10,751 nt of DNA from Treponema sp. (GCA_009780285.1 WRAL01000019.1:1-10751), one strand, 5' to 3'; counted from the first letter of the stretch, positions 1-7,304 are shown. A program made the numbers and translations. The notes: generated by a model from the sequence alone, not told the origin.

Positions 1-105
1 ATTTTCGTTATGGACTCAGGCGGCATAGTCGAAAGCGGCGATCACGAGGAGCTTCTGGCGCGCGGCGGCCTTTATAAAAGGCTTTGGGACGAGGCGGCGG
101 CCTGA
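1..105 (+). CDS. ABC exporter ATPase/permease, C-terminal end only
   Basis: The open frame enters from the left edge and ends at TGA 103-105. The 34 visible residues begin IFVMDSGGIVESGDHEELLA and end RLWDEAAA. This is the typical tail of an ABC ATPase: the strand after the H-loop (FVMDSGGIVE), then the G-x-H-E-E-L-L-A and G-L-Y-K-R-L-W segments seen at the end of exporter-type (fused membrane plus ATPase) proteins. Walker A, Walker B and the signature motif lie outside the window. The stop codon overlaps the start of a HlyD-family gene, so the likely role is the inner-membrane motor of a type I secretion or related export system. The substrate and any N-terminal peptidase domain cannot be seen. 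Confidence 0.85.
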   Translation: MFVMDSGGIVESGDHEELLARGGLYKRLWDEAAA

Positions 106-1259
106 TGGACAGGAAACCTATCAACTTTTCCGACATGGAGGACTTTCACCTTGGCTATCAGTTTTTCATGACGCGGCCCTCGCGCGCCGGAAGGAACATT
201 GTCCTAATCATTTTATCGATTATTATCGCCGCCGTCTCCTGGGCGAGCGTCGCGCGGATGGACGACGTGGTCCGCGCGCAGGCCCTTCTGCGCCCGGCGC
301 GGACGATATCGATAGCGCGCAGCCTTTCCGGCGGGCAGGCGGTCGAGATCCGCTACGCGCACGGCGACTACGTGGAGCAGGGCGCGCTGCTTTTGCGCCT
401 GGACGTCGCGGCGGACGAGCTGGAGCTTGAAAACTCGCTCGCGCTCATGGCGAGAATCTCCGCCGGCATCGCCGCGCGCGAGGCGCTTTTGGAGACGATA
501 CGCCTGGGCGCGAACGCCGCGCCCGAGGGCGACGGGGAGGCCTTCCTTCGCTCGCGGCAGTTCCTGCTTGAAAGGCTGCACAGGGAGATGATCGTCGAGG
601 ACCTGCGCGTAAGGCTGGAAAACGAGAGGCGGCAGCCTGAGCTTGTGTCCGTGCGCGCACGCCTGGAGGAAATGGAGCGGGAGCTTTCGCGCGCGCAGGT
701 AGCGCTTGCGCTGTGGCTCGACGCAATGGCCGTGGAGACGGCCGACGCGCTGCGGGCCATGACGGCGCAAAGGGAAAGCCTGGAACGGCGCGTCTCGGAT
801 CTGGAGCGGGGGATCGCCGGGGCCTCCATTCGCGCGCCCATTTCCGGCCGGCTGAGCGAGCTTCGCCGGCTTAACCCCGGCGACGCGGTGGCGCCCGGCG
901 AGGAGCTTCTGGCGATAGTGCCGGAGGCCGGCCTGCGAGCGGATCTGTACATAGAGCCGGCTCACGTCGCGCGGGTGCGCGCCGGGCAGAAGGCCGTGCT
1001 TCGCTTCCCCGGCCTGCCGCCCTCGCGCTACGGAACGCTCGAGGCGGAGATAGACCTGATCCCGGCGGACTTCAGCCTCGGGCCGGGCGGCCTTCCGGTC
1101 TTCGTGGCCGAGGCCGCCCTCGAGCGGCCCTGGATCGATTCGCCGGGCGGCGCCGCCGAGCTTCGCGCAGGCATAGGAGCGCAGGCCCGCATCGTCGTGG
1201 ATCGCGACACGGTTCTTCGCATGTTTTTGCGCAGGCTCGATTTCCTGGGCGACGGGTAA
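105..1259 (+). CDS. HlyD-family membrane-fusion (periplasmic adaptor) protein
   Basis: The product has 384 residues. It has a short cytoplasmic N-terminus, one membrane segment at about 31-50 (NIVLIILSIIIAAVSWASVA), a first lipoyl-like half at about 80-105 (GDYVEQGALLLRLD), an alpha-helical hairpin rich in Glu, Arg and Leu at about 105-245, and a second lipoyl/beta-barrel half that includes ASIRAPISGRLSEL and GDAVAPGEELLAIVPE. This is the HlyD/EmrA layout, which links an inner-membrane ABC exporter to an outer-membrane channel. ATG at 105 shares its A with the stop of the ABC gene (TGATG), so translational coupling is likely. An in-frame TTG at 84 would add seven residues but is less likely. 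No outer-membrane TolC-like gene is visible, and hairpins and a terminator follow, so this is probably the last gene of its operon. Confidence 0.9.
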   Translation: MDRKPINFSDMEDFHLGYQFFMTRPSRAGRNIVLIILSIIIAAVSWASVARMDDVVRAQALLRPARTISIARSLSGGQAVEIRYAHGDYVEQGALLLRLDVAADELELENSLALMARISAGIAAREALLETIRLGANAAPEGDGEAFLRSRQFLLERLHREMIVEDLRVRLENERRQPELVSVRARLEEMERELSRAQVALALWLDAMAVETADALRAMTAQRESLERRVSDLERGIAGASIRAPISGRLSELRRLNPGDAVAPGEELLAIVPEAGLRADLYIEPAHVARVRAGQKAVLRFPGLPPSRYGTLEAEIDLIPADFSLGPGGLPVFVAEAALERPWIDSPGGAAELRAGIGAQARIVVDRDTVLRMFLRRLDFLGDG

Positions 1260-1261
1260 GG

Positions 1262-1344
1262 GGCCACAGCGCCGCGCTTCGCGCGACGCTGTGGCCTCGG
1301 AGTTTAGACGCGGGCCAAAGCCCGCGTCTAAACTCCACGCATGG
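1262..1344. repeat. Double-hairpin repeat, copy 1
   Basis: This repeat starts two bases after the HlyD stop. Hairpin one pairs 1262-1277 with 1281-1296 (outer arm GGCCACAGCG, loop TTC, one mismatch). Hairpin two pairs 1299-1315 with 1320-1336: 17 perfect base pairs, outer arm GGAGTTT, loop CAAA. The tail ACGCATGG follows at 1337-1344. The order GGCC, TC, GGAGTTT, variable stem, AAACTCC, ACGCATGG recurs at 1497-1556 with different inner stem sequences that still pair. Further downstream the words GATCAAAG (1354) and CCAACCT (1367) also recur after copy 2. There is no T-tract, so these hairpins are not classical terminators. They could be a 3'-end RNA structure or a REP-like dispersed repeat. 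Confidence 0.75.
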
Positions 1345-1373
1345 TTGCTTAGGGATCAAAGCCCCGCCAACCT

Positions 1374-1418
1374 AAAAGCTCCGTTCAAGGCGCAGGGGCG
1401 CCTTGAACGGAGCTTTTT
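1374..1418 (+). terminator. Intrinsic terminator of the exporter operon
   Basis: AAAAGCTCCGTTCAAGGCGC at 1374-1393 pairs perfectly with 1398-1417 across an AGGG loop, and TTTTT at 1414-1418 follows the GC-rich part of the stem. The A-run on the left arm means it could also stop transcription arriving from the right on the - strand. On the + strand it closes the ABC/HlyD operon about 155 bp after the HlyD stop. Confidence 0.85.
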
Positions 1419-1462
1419 CCTATAGAAGAGCGGCCTTTCTTGCAAAAAGCCCATCGCGTATG

Positions 1463-1596
1463 CCCTCCGCCGGGCCGCGCGCGGGCGTCGAGGGCGGGCC
1501 AAAGCGCCTTTGGCGCTTTGGCCTCGGAGTTTTGCGAAGCAAAACTCCACGCATGGCACCACATGCCCGAGGTCCCGCGCGCGGCCCTGCGGAGGG
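1463..1596. repeat. Double-hairpin repeat, copy 2, nested inside a long inverted repeat
   Basis: Outer arms of 23 bp at 1463-1485 and 1574-1596 (beginning CCCTCCGC and ending GCGGAGGG) pair with a single mismatch. Inside lie two perfect hairpins. One pairs 1497-1508 with 1512-1523 (GGCCAAAGCGCC, loop TTT). The other pairs 1526-1535 with 1539-1548 (GGAGTTTTGC, loop GAA), and ACGCATGG follows at 1549-1556. The inner part is the second copy of the repeat at 1262-1344. The outer arms are not seen around copy 1. As RNA or extruded DNA the whole would form a branched structure. I see no believable coding region here: the short open frames cross the palindromes and have low-complexity Arg/Pro/Ala translations. 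Confidence 0.7.
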
Positions 1597-1642
1597 GGCC
1601 ACCGATCAAAGGCCTTAGGTCAAAAGGCCGCGCGGCCCAACC

Positions 1643-1671
1643 TCGACTTTTAACCCCTTTTTCTCTACAAT
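1643..1671 (+). promoter_or_regulatory. Promoter of the HD-domain/mnmA operon, leaderless
   Basis: A -35-like TCGACT at 1643-1648 and a -10 TACAAT at 1666-1671 are separated by 17 bp. The expected start, seven bases after the -10, is A1678, the first base of the ATG of the HD gene. There is no Shine-Dalgarno sequence, so the mRNA is predicted to be leaderless. A 12-bp palindrome, GGCCGCGCGGCC, lies just upstream at 1626-1637 and could be an operator, but nothing else supports that. Confidence 0.65.
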
Positions 1672-1677
1672 GTCCTC

Positions 1678-2271
1678 ATGAACGCCAATATCAGCCGCGA
1701 GCAGGCTTGGGATTTGCTCAGACAGTACAATGACGAGGTTTTCCACTTGCAGCACGCGCTGACGGTCGAGGCCGCCATGCGCTGGTTCGCCAGGGAGCAG
1801 GGCTTCGAGGCGGACGAGGATTTTTGGGGCGCGGTCGGGCTTTTGCACGACATCGACTTCGAGCGCTTTCCGGACGAGCATTGCGTCAAGGCGCGGGAAC
1901 TGCTTGCCGCCGCCGGCGCGAGCGAGGATCTTGTCCGCGCCGTCTGCTCGCACGGCTACGGCCTTACGGCGGTGGACGTAAAGCCGGAGCATATAATGGA
2001 AAAAATCCTTTACGCCTCGGACGAGCTTACCGGCCTTATCTGGGCGGCGGCGCTAATGCGGCCCTCGAAAAGCGTCATGGACATGGAAATCAAGTCCGTC
2101 AAAAAGAAATACAAAACCCCGGCCTTCGCAGCCGGCTGCTCGCGCGAGGTGATCGAAAAGGGCGCCGGGATGCTCGGCTGGGAGCTGGACGCGCTTATCG
2201 AAAAAACCCTCCAGGCGATGCGCGAAAGCGAGGCCCGGGTCAGCGCCGCCGTCGCGGGCCTGCGCGGCTAG
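1678..2271 (+). CDS. HD-domain phosphohydrolase-like protein
   Basis: The product has 197 residues. It carries the metal-binding pattern of the HD superfamily: His26 (HLQHAL), His57-Asp58 (LLHDIDFERFP), His92 (CSHGYG) and Asp115 (YASDEL). Relatives are small stand-alone HD proteins of anaerobic bacteria that are usually annotated only as HDIG/HD-domain hydrolases. Many HD proteins cleave phosphate esters of nucleotides, but the substrate cannot be read from the sequence. ATG at 1678 is supported by a promoter whose predicted start coincides with it. mnmA starts one base after the stop, which suggests coupled expression. The C-terminal 40 residues are a charged helix (IEKTLQAMRESEARV). Confidence 0.85.
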   Translation: MNANISREQAWDLLRQYNDEVFHLQHALTVEAAMRWFAREQGFEADEDFWGAVGLLHDIDFERFPDEHCVKARELLAAAGASEDLVRAVCSHGYGLTAVDVKPEHIMEKILYASDELTGLIWAAALMRPSKSVMDMEIKSVKKKYKTPAFAAGCSREVIEKGAGMLGWELDALIEKTLQAMRESEARVSAAVAGLRG

Positions 2272-2272
2272 A

Positions 2273-3364
2273 GTGCGTCGCAAGGCCCTCGTCGCCATGT
2301 CCGGCGGAGTGGACAGCTCCGTCGCCGCGGCTCTTATGCTCGAGCAGGGGCACGACTGCGCCGGCTTCACGCTCGACCTGCGCTCGGGCCTGGACGACAG
2401 GCTGGGAAGGCCGCGCGGCGCGGCGCGGGACCTGAGCGACGCGCGGGCCGTCGCCGAGCGCCTGGGCATCGCGCATTACGCGCTGGACTTTTCCCGCGAG
2501 TTCGAGCTTCGCGTCGTCGAGCCTTTCGCGCGGGCCTATTTGCGCGGCGAAACGCCCAACCCCTGCGTCTTTTGCAATCTCGGCGTAAAATTTAACTTTG
2601 GCCTTCTGTCGCGGGCCCTGCTCGCTCATGATTTCGACGATTTCGACCTTCTGGCAACCGGGCATTACGCGCGGGTCGCGCTCGATCCTGCCAGCGGCAG
2701 GCATCTGTTGCGCAAGGCGCGCGACCCCCAAAAAGATCAAAGCTACGTCCTTTACGGCCTTCGCCAACAGGAGCTTTCCCGCGCGCGCTTTCCCCTGGGC
2801 GAATTCACGAAGCGGGAGGCGCGCGAGATAGCCCGGGCCCAAAACCTCGCGACCGGGGACAAGGCCGAAAGCCAGGACATCTGCTTCGTGCCGGAGGGCG
2901 ACTACGGCGCCTTCATCGAGGCCTATGTCGGCGAAAAATGCGCGCCGGGGGACATAGTCGATCCGGCCGGCGCCGTTTTGGGCCGGCACAGGGGGATCAT
3001 CCGCTACACGATAGGCCAAAGGCGCGGGCTTGGGGTAAGCGCCGCCGCGCCCCTGTACGTGGCGGAAAAGTCGCCCGAACGCAACGCCGTGGTTCTGGCG
3101 CCGGAATCTGGCCTGTACCGCAAAAGCCTGGTCGCCAGGGACGCGAACCTTATCGCCTGCGCGCGGCTCGACGGCCCGACGCGCGTTCAGGCGCGGACGC
3201 GCTATCAGCAGAAGGAGCAGGCGGCGACGGTCTGGCAAACCGCCGAGCGCGAGCTGCGCGTGGAATTCGATTCCCCCCAGCGCGCCATCGCGCCGGGGCA
3301 GGCGGTGGTCCTTTACGACGGCGACCTGGTGATAGGCGGCGGGACCATCGCGCCGGATCATTGA
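2273..3364 (+). CDS. mnmA: tRNA-specific 2-thiouridylase MnmA
   Basis: The product has 363 residues, close to the family norm of about 360-370. MnmA adds sulfur at C2 of the wobble uridine (U34) of tRNAs for Lys, Glu and Gln, using ATP and a persulfide carried by relay proteins. The PP-loop AMSGGVDSSVAA is at residues 8-19. The first catalytic Cys is Cys98 in NPCVFCN and the second is Cys204 in ESQDICF. ATGHYAR (about 128-134), KDQSYVLYGL and RYTIGQRRGLG are family hallmarks. The start is GTG at 2273, after a 1-base gap from the HD gene. No Shine-Dalgarno sequence is visible, so it probably relies on coupling with the upstream gene. The TGA stop lies inside the -35 box of the murA promoter. 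Confidence 0.97.
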   Translation: MRRKALVAMSGGVDSSVAAALMLEQGHDCAGFTLDLRSGLDDRLGRPRGAARDLSDARAVAERLGIAHYALDFSREFELRVVEPFARAYLRGETPNPCVFCNLGVKFNFGLLSRALLAHDFDDFDLLATGHYARVALDPASGRHLLRKARDPQKDQSYVLYGLRQQELSRARFPLGEFTKREAREIARAQNLATGDKAESQDICFVPEGDYGAFIEAYVGEKCAPGDIVDPAGAVLGRHRGIIRYTIGQRRGLGVSAAAPLYVAEKSPERNAVVLAPESGLYRKSLVARDANLIACARLDGPTRVQARTRYQQKEQAATVWQTAERELRVEFDSPQRAIAPGQAVVLYDGDLVIGGGTIAPDH

Positions 3365-3389
3365 CAGATTTCGCTATTGCTTGTAAATT
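3361..3389 (+). promoter_or_regulatory. Promoter of murA, leaderless
   Basis: A consensus -35 TTGACA (3361-3366) is followed by a 17-bp spacer and a -10 TAAATT (3384-3389). Six bases separate the -10 from the murA ATG at 3396, so the predicted transcription start is the A of the ATG. This is exactly the geometry of the promoter at 1643-1671. The -35 box contains the mnmA stop codon. The local AT-richness stands out against the GC-rich surroundings. Confidence 0.8.
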
Positions 3390-3395
3390 AATTTT

Positions 3396-4676
3396 ATGAG
3401 CGAGTATATTATTGACGGCGGCCAGCCGGTTTCCGGAAGAATCAAGGCGAGCGGCAACAAGAACGCCGCGCTTCCCTGCATCGCGGCGGCGCTTCTGACC
3501 GATCGGCCGGTCGTTCTGCGGAACGTCCCCGAGATCGAGGACGCGCAGATGATGTTCGAGATCCTCCGCGCGCTCGGAGGGAGCGTCGAAAGGCTCGAGC
3601 CGAACGTTTTCAGCCTGCGCATGGAAAAGGTCGATTCCTCCACCTTGCCGGCCGATCTCGCGAAAAAAATCCGCGCGTCGATTCTTTTCGCCGGCCCGCT
3701 CCTTGCCCGCCTTGGCAAGGTGATCCTGCCCCCGCCCGGCGGCGACGTGATCGGCCGGCGCCGGCTGGACACGCACTTTCTCGCCTTCTCCGAGCTTGGC
3801 GCGAGCGTCGAGGTCAACGACGCCTTTACCCTGACCGGGCGGCCGCTTAAAGGCGCCGACATTTTTCTTGACGAGGCCTCGGTTACCGGAACGGAAAACG
3901 CGATCATGGCCGCCTGTCTTGCGCAGGGAAGAACCGTTCTTTCCAACGCGGCGAGCGAGCCGCACGTTCAGGATCTCTGCAACATGCTCGTTTCGATGGG
4001 CGCGAGGATAGCGGGCATAGGCTCGAACATTCTTACGATCGACGGCGTGGAAAAACTTTCCGGCTGCGACTTTACCATTGGAGCCGACTTTATGGAAGTC
4101 GGCTCTTTCATCGGGCTCGCCGCCGTCACGAACGGCGAGCTTTTTATCGAGGGCGTCCGCGAGCAGGACATGCGCCCGGCTAAAATCGCCTTCGGAAAGC
4201 TGGGCATCTGTTGGGAGCACGAAGGGCTTGTCCTTCGCGTGCCGAAAGGCCAGGCCATGGAAGTGAACTACGATCTGGGCGGCATGATTCCCAAAATCGA
4301 CGACGCGCCCTGGCCGGGCTTTCCGCCGGACTTGACGAGCATAATCACCGTTGCCGCGACGCAGGTCAAGGGAACGGTTTTGATACACGAAAAAATGTAC
4401 GAGTCGCGCATGTTCTTTGTGGACAAGCTGATCGGAATGGGCGCGCGCATCGTGCTTTGCGATCCGCATCGCGCCGTGGTCAGCGGCCCGGCGAAACTGC
4501 ACGGCTCGGAGCTGACCAGCCCGGACATCCGCGCCGGAATGGCCATGCTTATCGCGGCCCTCTGCGCCGAGGGAAGAAGCGTGATCCGAAACGTGTACCA
4601 GATCGAGCGCGGCTATGAAAACCTGGAGAACAGGCTTTCGGCGCTGGGCGCGCGCATAACGAAGAGAGCGCAGTAA
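3396..4676 (+). CDS. murA: UDP-N-acetylglucosamine 1-carboxyvinyltransferase MurA, Asp-type (Cys to Asp)
   Basis: The product has 426 residues. MurA transfers enolpyruvate from PEP to UDP-GlcNAc, the first committed step of peptidoglycan synthesis, in the cytoplasm. The conserved Lys22 (GNKNAALP), the GxGxR-like loop around 115-123, the FPPDLTS motif and the C-terminal ERGYENLENRL are present. At the position of the catalytic Cys (Cys115 in E. coli, GGCxIG) this protein has Asp117 in PGGDVIGRRRLDTH. In known Asp-type MurA enzymes of mycobacteria, chlamydiae and Borrelia this change keeps activity and gives intrinsic fosfomycin resistance. The downstream half (PWPGFPPDL, HEKMYESRMFFVDKLI) resembles the Bacteroidetes/spirochaete branch. 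It has its own leaderless promoter, and an antiporter gene follows after 18 bp. Confidence 0.95.
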   Translation: MSEYIIDGGQPVSGRIKASGNKNAALPCIAAALLTDRPVVLRNVPEIEDAQMMFEILRALGGSVERLEPNVFSLRMEKVDSSTLPADLAKKIRASILFAGPLLARLGKVILPPPGGDVIGRRRLDTHFLAFSELGASVEVNDAFTLTGRPLKGADIFLDEASVTGTENAIMAACLAQGRTVLSNAASEPHVQDLCNMLVSMGARIAGIGSNILTIDGVEKLSGCDFTIGADFMEVGSFIGLAAVTNGELFIEGVREQDMRPAKIAFGKLGICWEHEGLVLRVPKGQAMEVNYDLGGMIPKIDDAPWPGFPPDLTSIITVAATQVKGTVLIHEKMYESRMFFVDKLIGMGARIVLCDPHRAVVSGPAKLHGSELTSPDIRAGMAMLIAALCAEGRSVIRNVYQIERGYENLENRLSALGARITKRAQ

Positions 4677-4694
4677 GCGGACTCAAGGGACAGT

Positions 4695-5867
4695 ATGATT
4701 GACGCCCACATTTTTTTGGTCATAGCGCTGATTCTCCTTTCGACGAAAATCCTGGCGATTTTTGTTACGAAAATTCACCTGCCGCAGGTGATAGGCGCGC
4801 TCGTTGCCGGCGTTCTTTTGGGTCCCGCGGTTTTCGGCATCATTCAGCCAAGCGAGACGATTTCCGTGCTTGCGGAAATCGGCGTGGTGCTTCTGCTTTT
4901 TTGCGCCGGCATGGAAACCGACTACAGGCAGCTTCGCAGCTCGCTTAAAGCCTCGGCGCTTATCTCCGCGCTTGGGGTGATCGTCGCGCTGGGCGGCGGC
5001 TTTGGAATCGCGCTCCTCTTTGGAAGGCCGACCTTCGAAAGCTTTTTCGTGGGCATCGTGATCGCGTCCATGTCCACGAGCATCACCATCGAGGCCCTTA
5101 CCGAGATGGGAAAGCTCAAGACGAAAACAGGAACCGTGCTTCTCGGCGCGTCCCTTTTTGACGATATCTTTGTCATTGTCCTGCTTGCCATCGTTATGGG
5201 CATGGGCGGCGCGGCCTTTTCCTACGCGGCGCTCGCGCTCGTGCTTGTAAAGATCGTGGCGTTCTTCGCGCTTGCGCTTGGGGTGGGGCTTTTGGTTTAC
5301 AAGCTGTTCAATTACATGTACGACCGATTCGGCGCGGCAAGGCGGCTTTCGGTTTTCGCCGTGGCGTATTGCTTTTTGATGGCCTACCTCGCGGAATTTT
5401 TCGGGCTGGCCGACATTACCGGCGCCTACATAGCCGGCATCGCCTTTTGCAGCACCAGATGCGAGCAGTTCCTGGAATCAAGGACGAGCAAGCTGTCCTA
5501 CGTTTTTTTCACTCCCATCTTTCTCGTCAATATAGGGCTTCACACTTCCTTCGCGGGAATGACCGGAAGCCTCGTGATCTTTACCGCCTTGCTTGTGGTT
5601 GTGGCGATACTTTCAAAAATTATCGGCTGCGGCCTTGGCGCGAAGCTGAGCAAGTTTACCAACAGGGAAAGCCTGCAAGTGGGGACCGGAATGGTGGCGC
5701 GCGGCGAGGTTTCCTTTATCGTCGCCGCAAAGGGCATAGCCGCCGGCTACATAAGCTCGCTTTTGTTCCCAAGCATCATCGTGGTGGTGCTTGCCACCGT
5801 GCTGGTAACCCCGCTTTTGATGAAGCTTGCCTTCAAGGACAAAGCCGGCGTTCCGCTGGAACGCTAG
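4695..5867 (+). CDS. CPA2-type monovalent cation/proton antiporter
   Basis: The product has 390 residues, almost entirely hydrophobic, with about 11-13 membrane segments and no C-terminal TrkA-N (NAD-binding) domain. The transport-site acidic pair is Asp156-Asp157 (ASLFDDIFVI). Together with Lys308 (ILSKIIGCGLGA) it matches the DD/K arrangement of electrogenic CPA2 antiporters such as NapA. GMVARGEVSFIVA near 333-345 is the conserved late motif. The probable role is Na+ (or K+)/H+ exchange at the inner membrane for pH or sodium balance; ion choice cannot be read from sequence. ATG at 4695 is preceded by AAGGGA with a 4-base spacer. It lies 18 bp after murA, most likely in one transcript. It converges on rmuC with 6 bp between the stops. 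Confidence 0.9.
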   Translation: MIDAHIFLVIALILLSTKILAIFVTKIHLPQVIGALVAGVLLGPAVFGIIQPSETISVLAEIGVVLLLFCAGMETDYRQLRSSLKASALISALGVIVALGGGFGIALLFGRPTFESFFVGIVIASMSTSITIEALTEMGKLKTKTGTVLLGASLFDDIFVIVLLAIVMGMGGAAFSYAALALVLVKIVAFFALALGVGLLVYKLFNYMYDRFGAARRLSVFAVAYCFLMAYLAEFFGLADITGAYIAGIAFCSTRCEQFLESRTSKLSYVFFTPIFLVNIGLHTSFAGMTGSLVIFTALLVVVAILSKIIGCGLGAKLSKFTNRESLQVGTGMVARGEVSFIVAAKGIAAGYISSLLFPSIIVVVLATVLVTPLLMKLAFKDKAGVPLER

Positions 5868-5873
5868 GCGCGC

Positions 5874-7304
5874 TTATTCCGCGTCGTCGAAATCCAGGGC
5901 GGACTCGGCGAGCAATTGCCGGCCGGGGGAAACGTCGGCCGTCGTCTCGACCTTCTTAAGCGCACGGTTTATCGCCTTGGCGCGCTTGCCCACCGTTTCG
6001 TCCAGGGTCGAGCTTGCTCGGTCGATCTGATCCTTTACCTTTACCAAAATCGCCTCGAAGCTGCCGAATTCCTTTTTGACGGCGCTTAAGGTGCTTAGAA
6101 TAAGTCCCGTGCCTTTTTCCACGGCAAGGCTTCTGAAGCCTATTTGCAGGGCGTTCAAAAGCGCGGCGATAGTGGAGGGGCCGGTAACGATAATCTGATG
6201 CTCGCGCTGTATGCCCTCGAAAAGCTCGGGGTCGCGCACGACCTCGGCGTAGGCGCCTTCGAAGGGCAAAAACATAATTCCAAAGTCCGTTGTGTTAGGC
6301 GAGTCGATGTATTTTTCCCTAATATCCTTTGCGAAGCCTTTTACCGTTCGGGCGAAGGCCCTGCGCGCCGAGTCGATCGCGTCCTTGTCCCCCTTGTCGT
6401 AGGCGTCCACGAGCGTCTCGTAGCCGCTTGTGGGCAGCTTCGCGTCTATGGGCAGCCAGACGGTTTTGCTTGAATCCTCCCGGCTGGGAATTTTAATGGC
6501 GAACTCGACGTGGCCGTTGCTCGACGGCTTTGTCTTAACGTTTTTTTCATACTGGCTTGGGCTGAGCATCTGCTCGAGGATCGCGCCAAGCTGGTATTCG
6601 CCAAGAACGCCCTTTGTTTTAACGTTCGACATAACTTTTTTCAGGTCGCCCACGTCGGAGGCAAGGTTCTGCATTTCCCCCAGGCCTTTTTGCACGAGCT
6701 CCAGGCGCTCGCTTACCAGCTTGAAGGATTCGCCCAGGCGCGCCTCCAGCGTTTTTTGCAGCTTTTCGTCCACGGTTTCCCGCATTTTTTCCAGTTTTTT
6801 TTCGTTGCCGTCCTGGATCTCCGCCAGCTTTCTTTCCACGGAAACGCGGTTTCGTTCCAGGCTTTCGCGCATGTCCCGGGTGAGCGCCTCGGTTTTGGCC
6901 GAGGACTTTTCCTCGAAGGATTTCAGCGAGGCGACAAGCTCCTCGCGGCTTTCCTTGGCGGATCTTCCCAGCTCCTCGCGGTTGTATTTAAGGCCCGAAT
7001 CCAGGAATTCCTGTATAGCGCGCATTTTATTGTCGATAAGGCCGGCGAAAGAGGCCAGGCTAGCCGAAAGCTCCTCGCGCGCCTCGCGGGCGCCCCTGCC
7101 GGACTCGTCGCGGCTGCGCGCGAATTCCTCGCGCAGGCCGGCCTCGCTCTTTTCAAGCCTTCGATCGTAGTCGCCCAGCTTGCGAAGGACTTCCTCGTTG
7201 CCGCCCCGCCGGCCTTTCGCCAACAAGACGATCAGCAATATGATTTGCAGAATTTGCGCCAGCGCAAAGCCCAACAAAACGATTACGACATAGCCTAAGG
7301 TCAT
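5874..7304 (-). CDS. rmuC: RmuC-family protein (membrane-anchored, coiled coil, nuclease-like domain)
   Basis: The product has 476 residues. An N-terminal membrane segment (about 3-28, rich in Ile/Leu/Val) is followed by a long charged coiled coil (about 35-230, with repeated SREEL/ESREELVAS-like blocks). The C-terminal RmuC domain spans about 240-450, with GEYQLGAILEQML, WLPIDAKLP, FLPFEGAYAEV and TGPSTIAALLNALQIGF. RmuC proteins have a restriction-endonuclease-like fold; in E. coli RmuC limits recombination at inverted repeats. The exact biochemical activity is not settled. ATG at 7304 has a good Shine-Dalgarno sequence, GGGGAG (7309-7314), with a 4-base spacer. No clear promoter is seen in the 88 bp between it and the upstream tRNA gene, so it may be read through from the tRNA promoter. 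The link between RmuC and inverted-repeat recombination is notable in a window rich in palindromes, but this is only an association. Confidence 0.93.
   Translation of the reverse strand: MTLGYVVIVLLGFALAQILQIILLIVLLAKGRRGGNEEVLRKLGDYDRRLEKSEAGLREEFARSRDESGRGAREAREELSASLASFAGLIDNKMRAIQEFLDSGLKYNREELGRSAKESREELVASLKSFEEKSSAKTEALTRDMRESLERNRVSVERKLAEIQDGNEKKLEKMRETVDEKLQKTLEARLGESFKLVSERLELVQKGLGEMQNLASDVGDLKKVMSNVKTKGVLGEYQLGAILEQMLSPSQYEKNVKTKPSSNGHVEFAIKIPSREDSSKTVWLPIDAKLPTSGYETLVDAYDKGDKDAIDSARRAFARTVKGFAKDIREKYIDSPNTTDFGIMFLPFEGAYAEVVRDPELFEGIQREHQIIVTGPSTIAALLNALQIGFRSLAVEKGTGLILSTLSAVKKEFGSFEAILVKVKDQIDRASSTLDETVGKRAKAINRALKKVETTADVSPGRQLLAESALDFDDAE

Noticed and set aside
1403..1733. 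Short open frames of 71 and 97 codons between the HlyD and HD genes
   Set aside because: They run through the palindromic repeats and into the HD gene in another frame. Composition is low-complexity and neither has a start signal.
2240..4502. Long - strand open frames (373 and 450 codons) opposite mnmA and murA
   Set aside because: The + strand genes have complete family motifs. The antisense frames lack motifs and ribosome sites and cross gene boundaries, as expected from codon bias.
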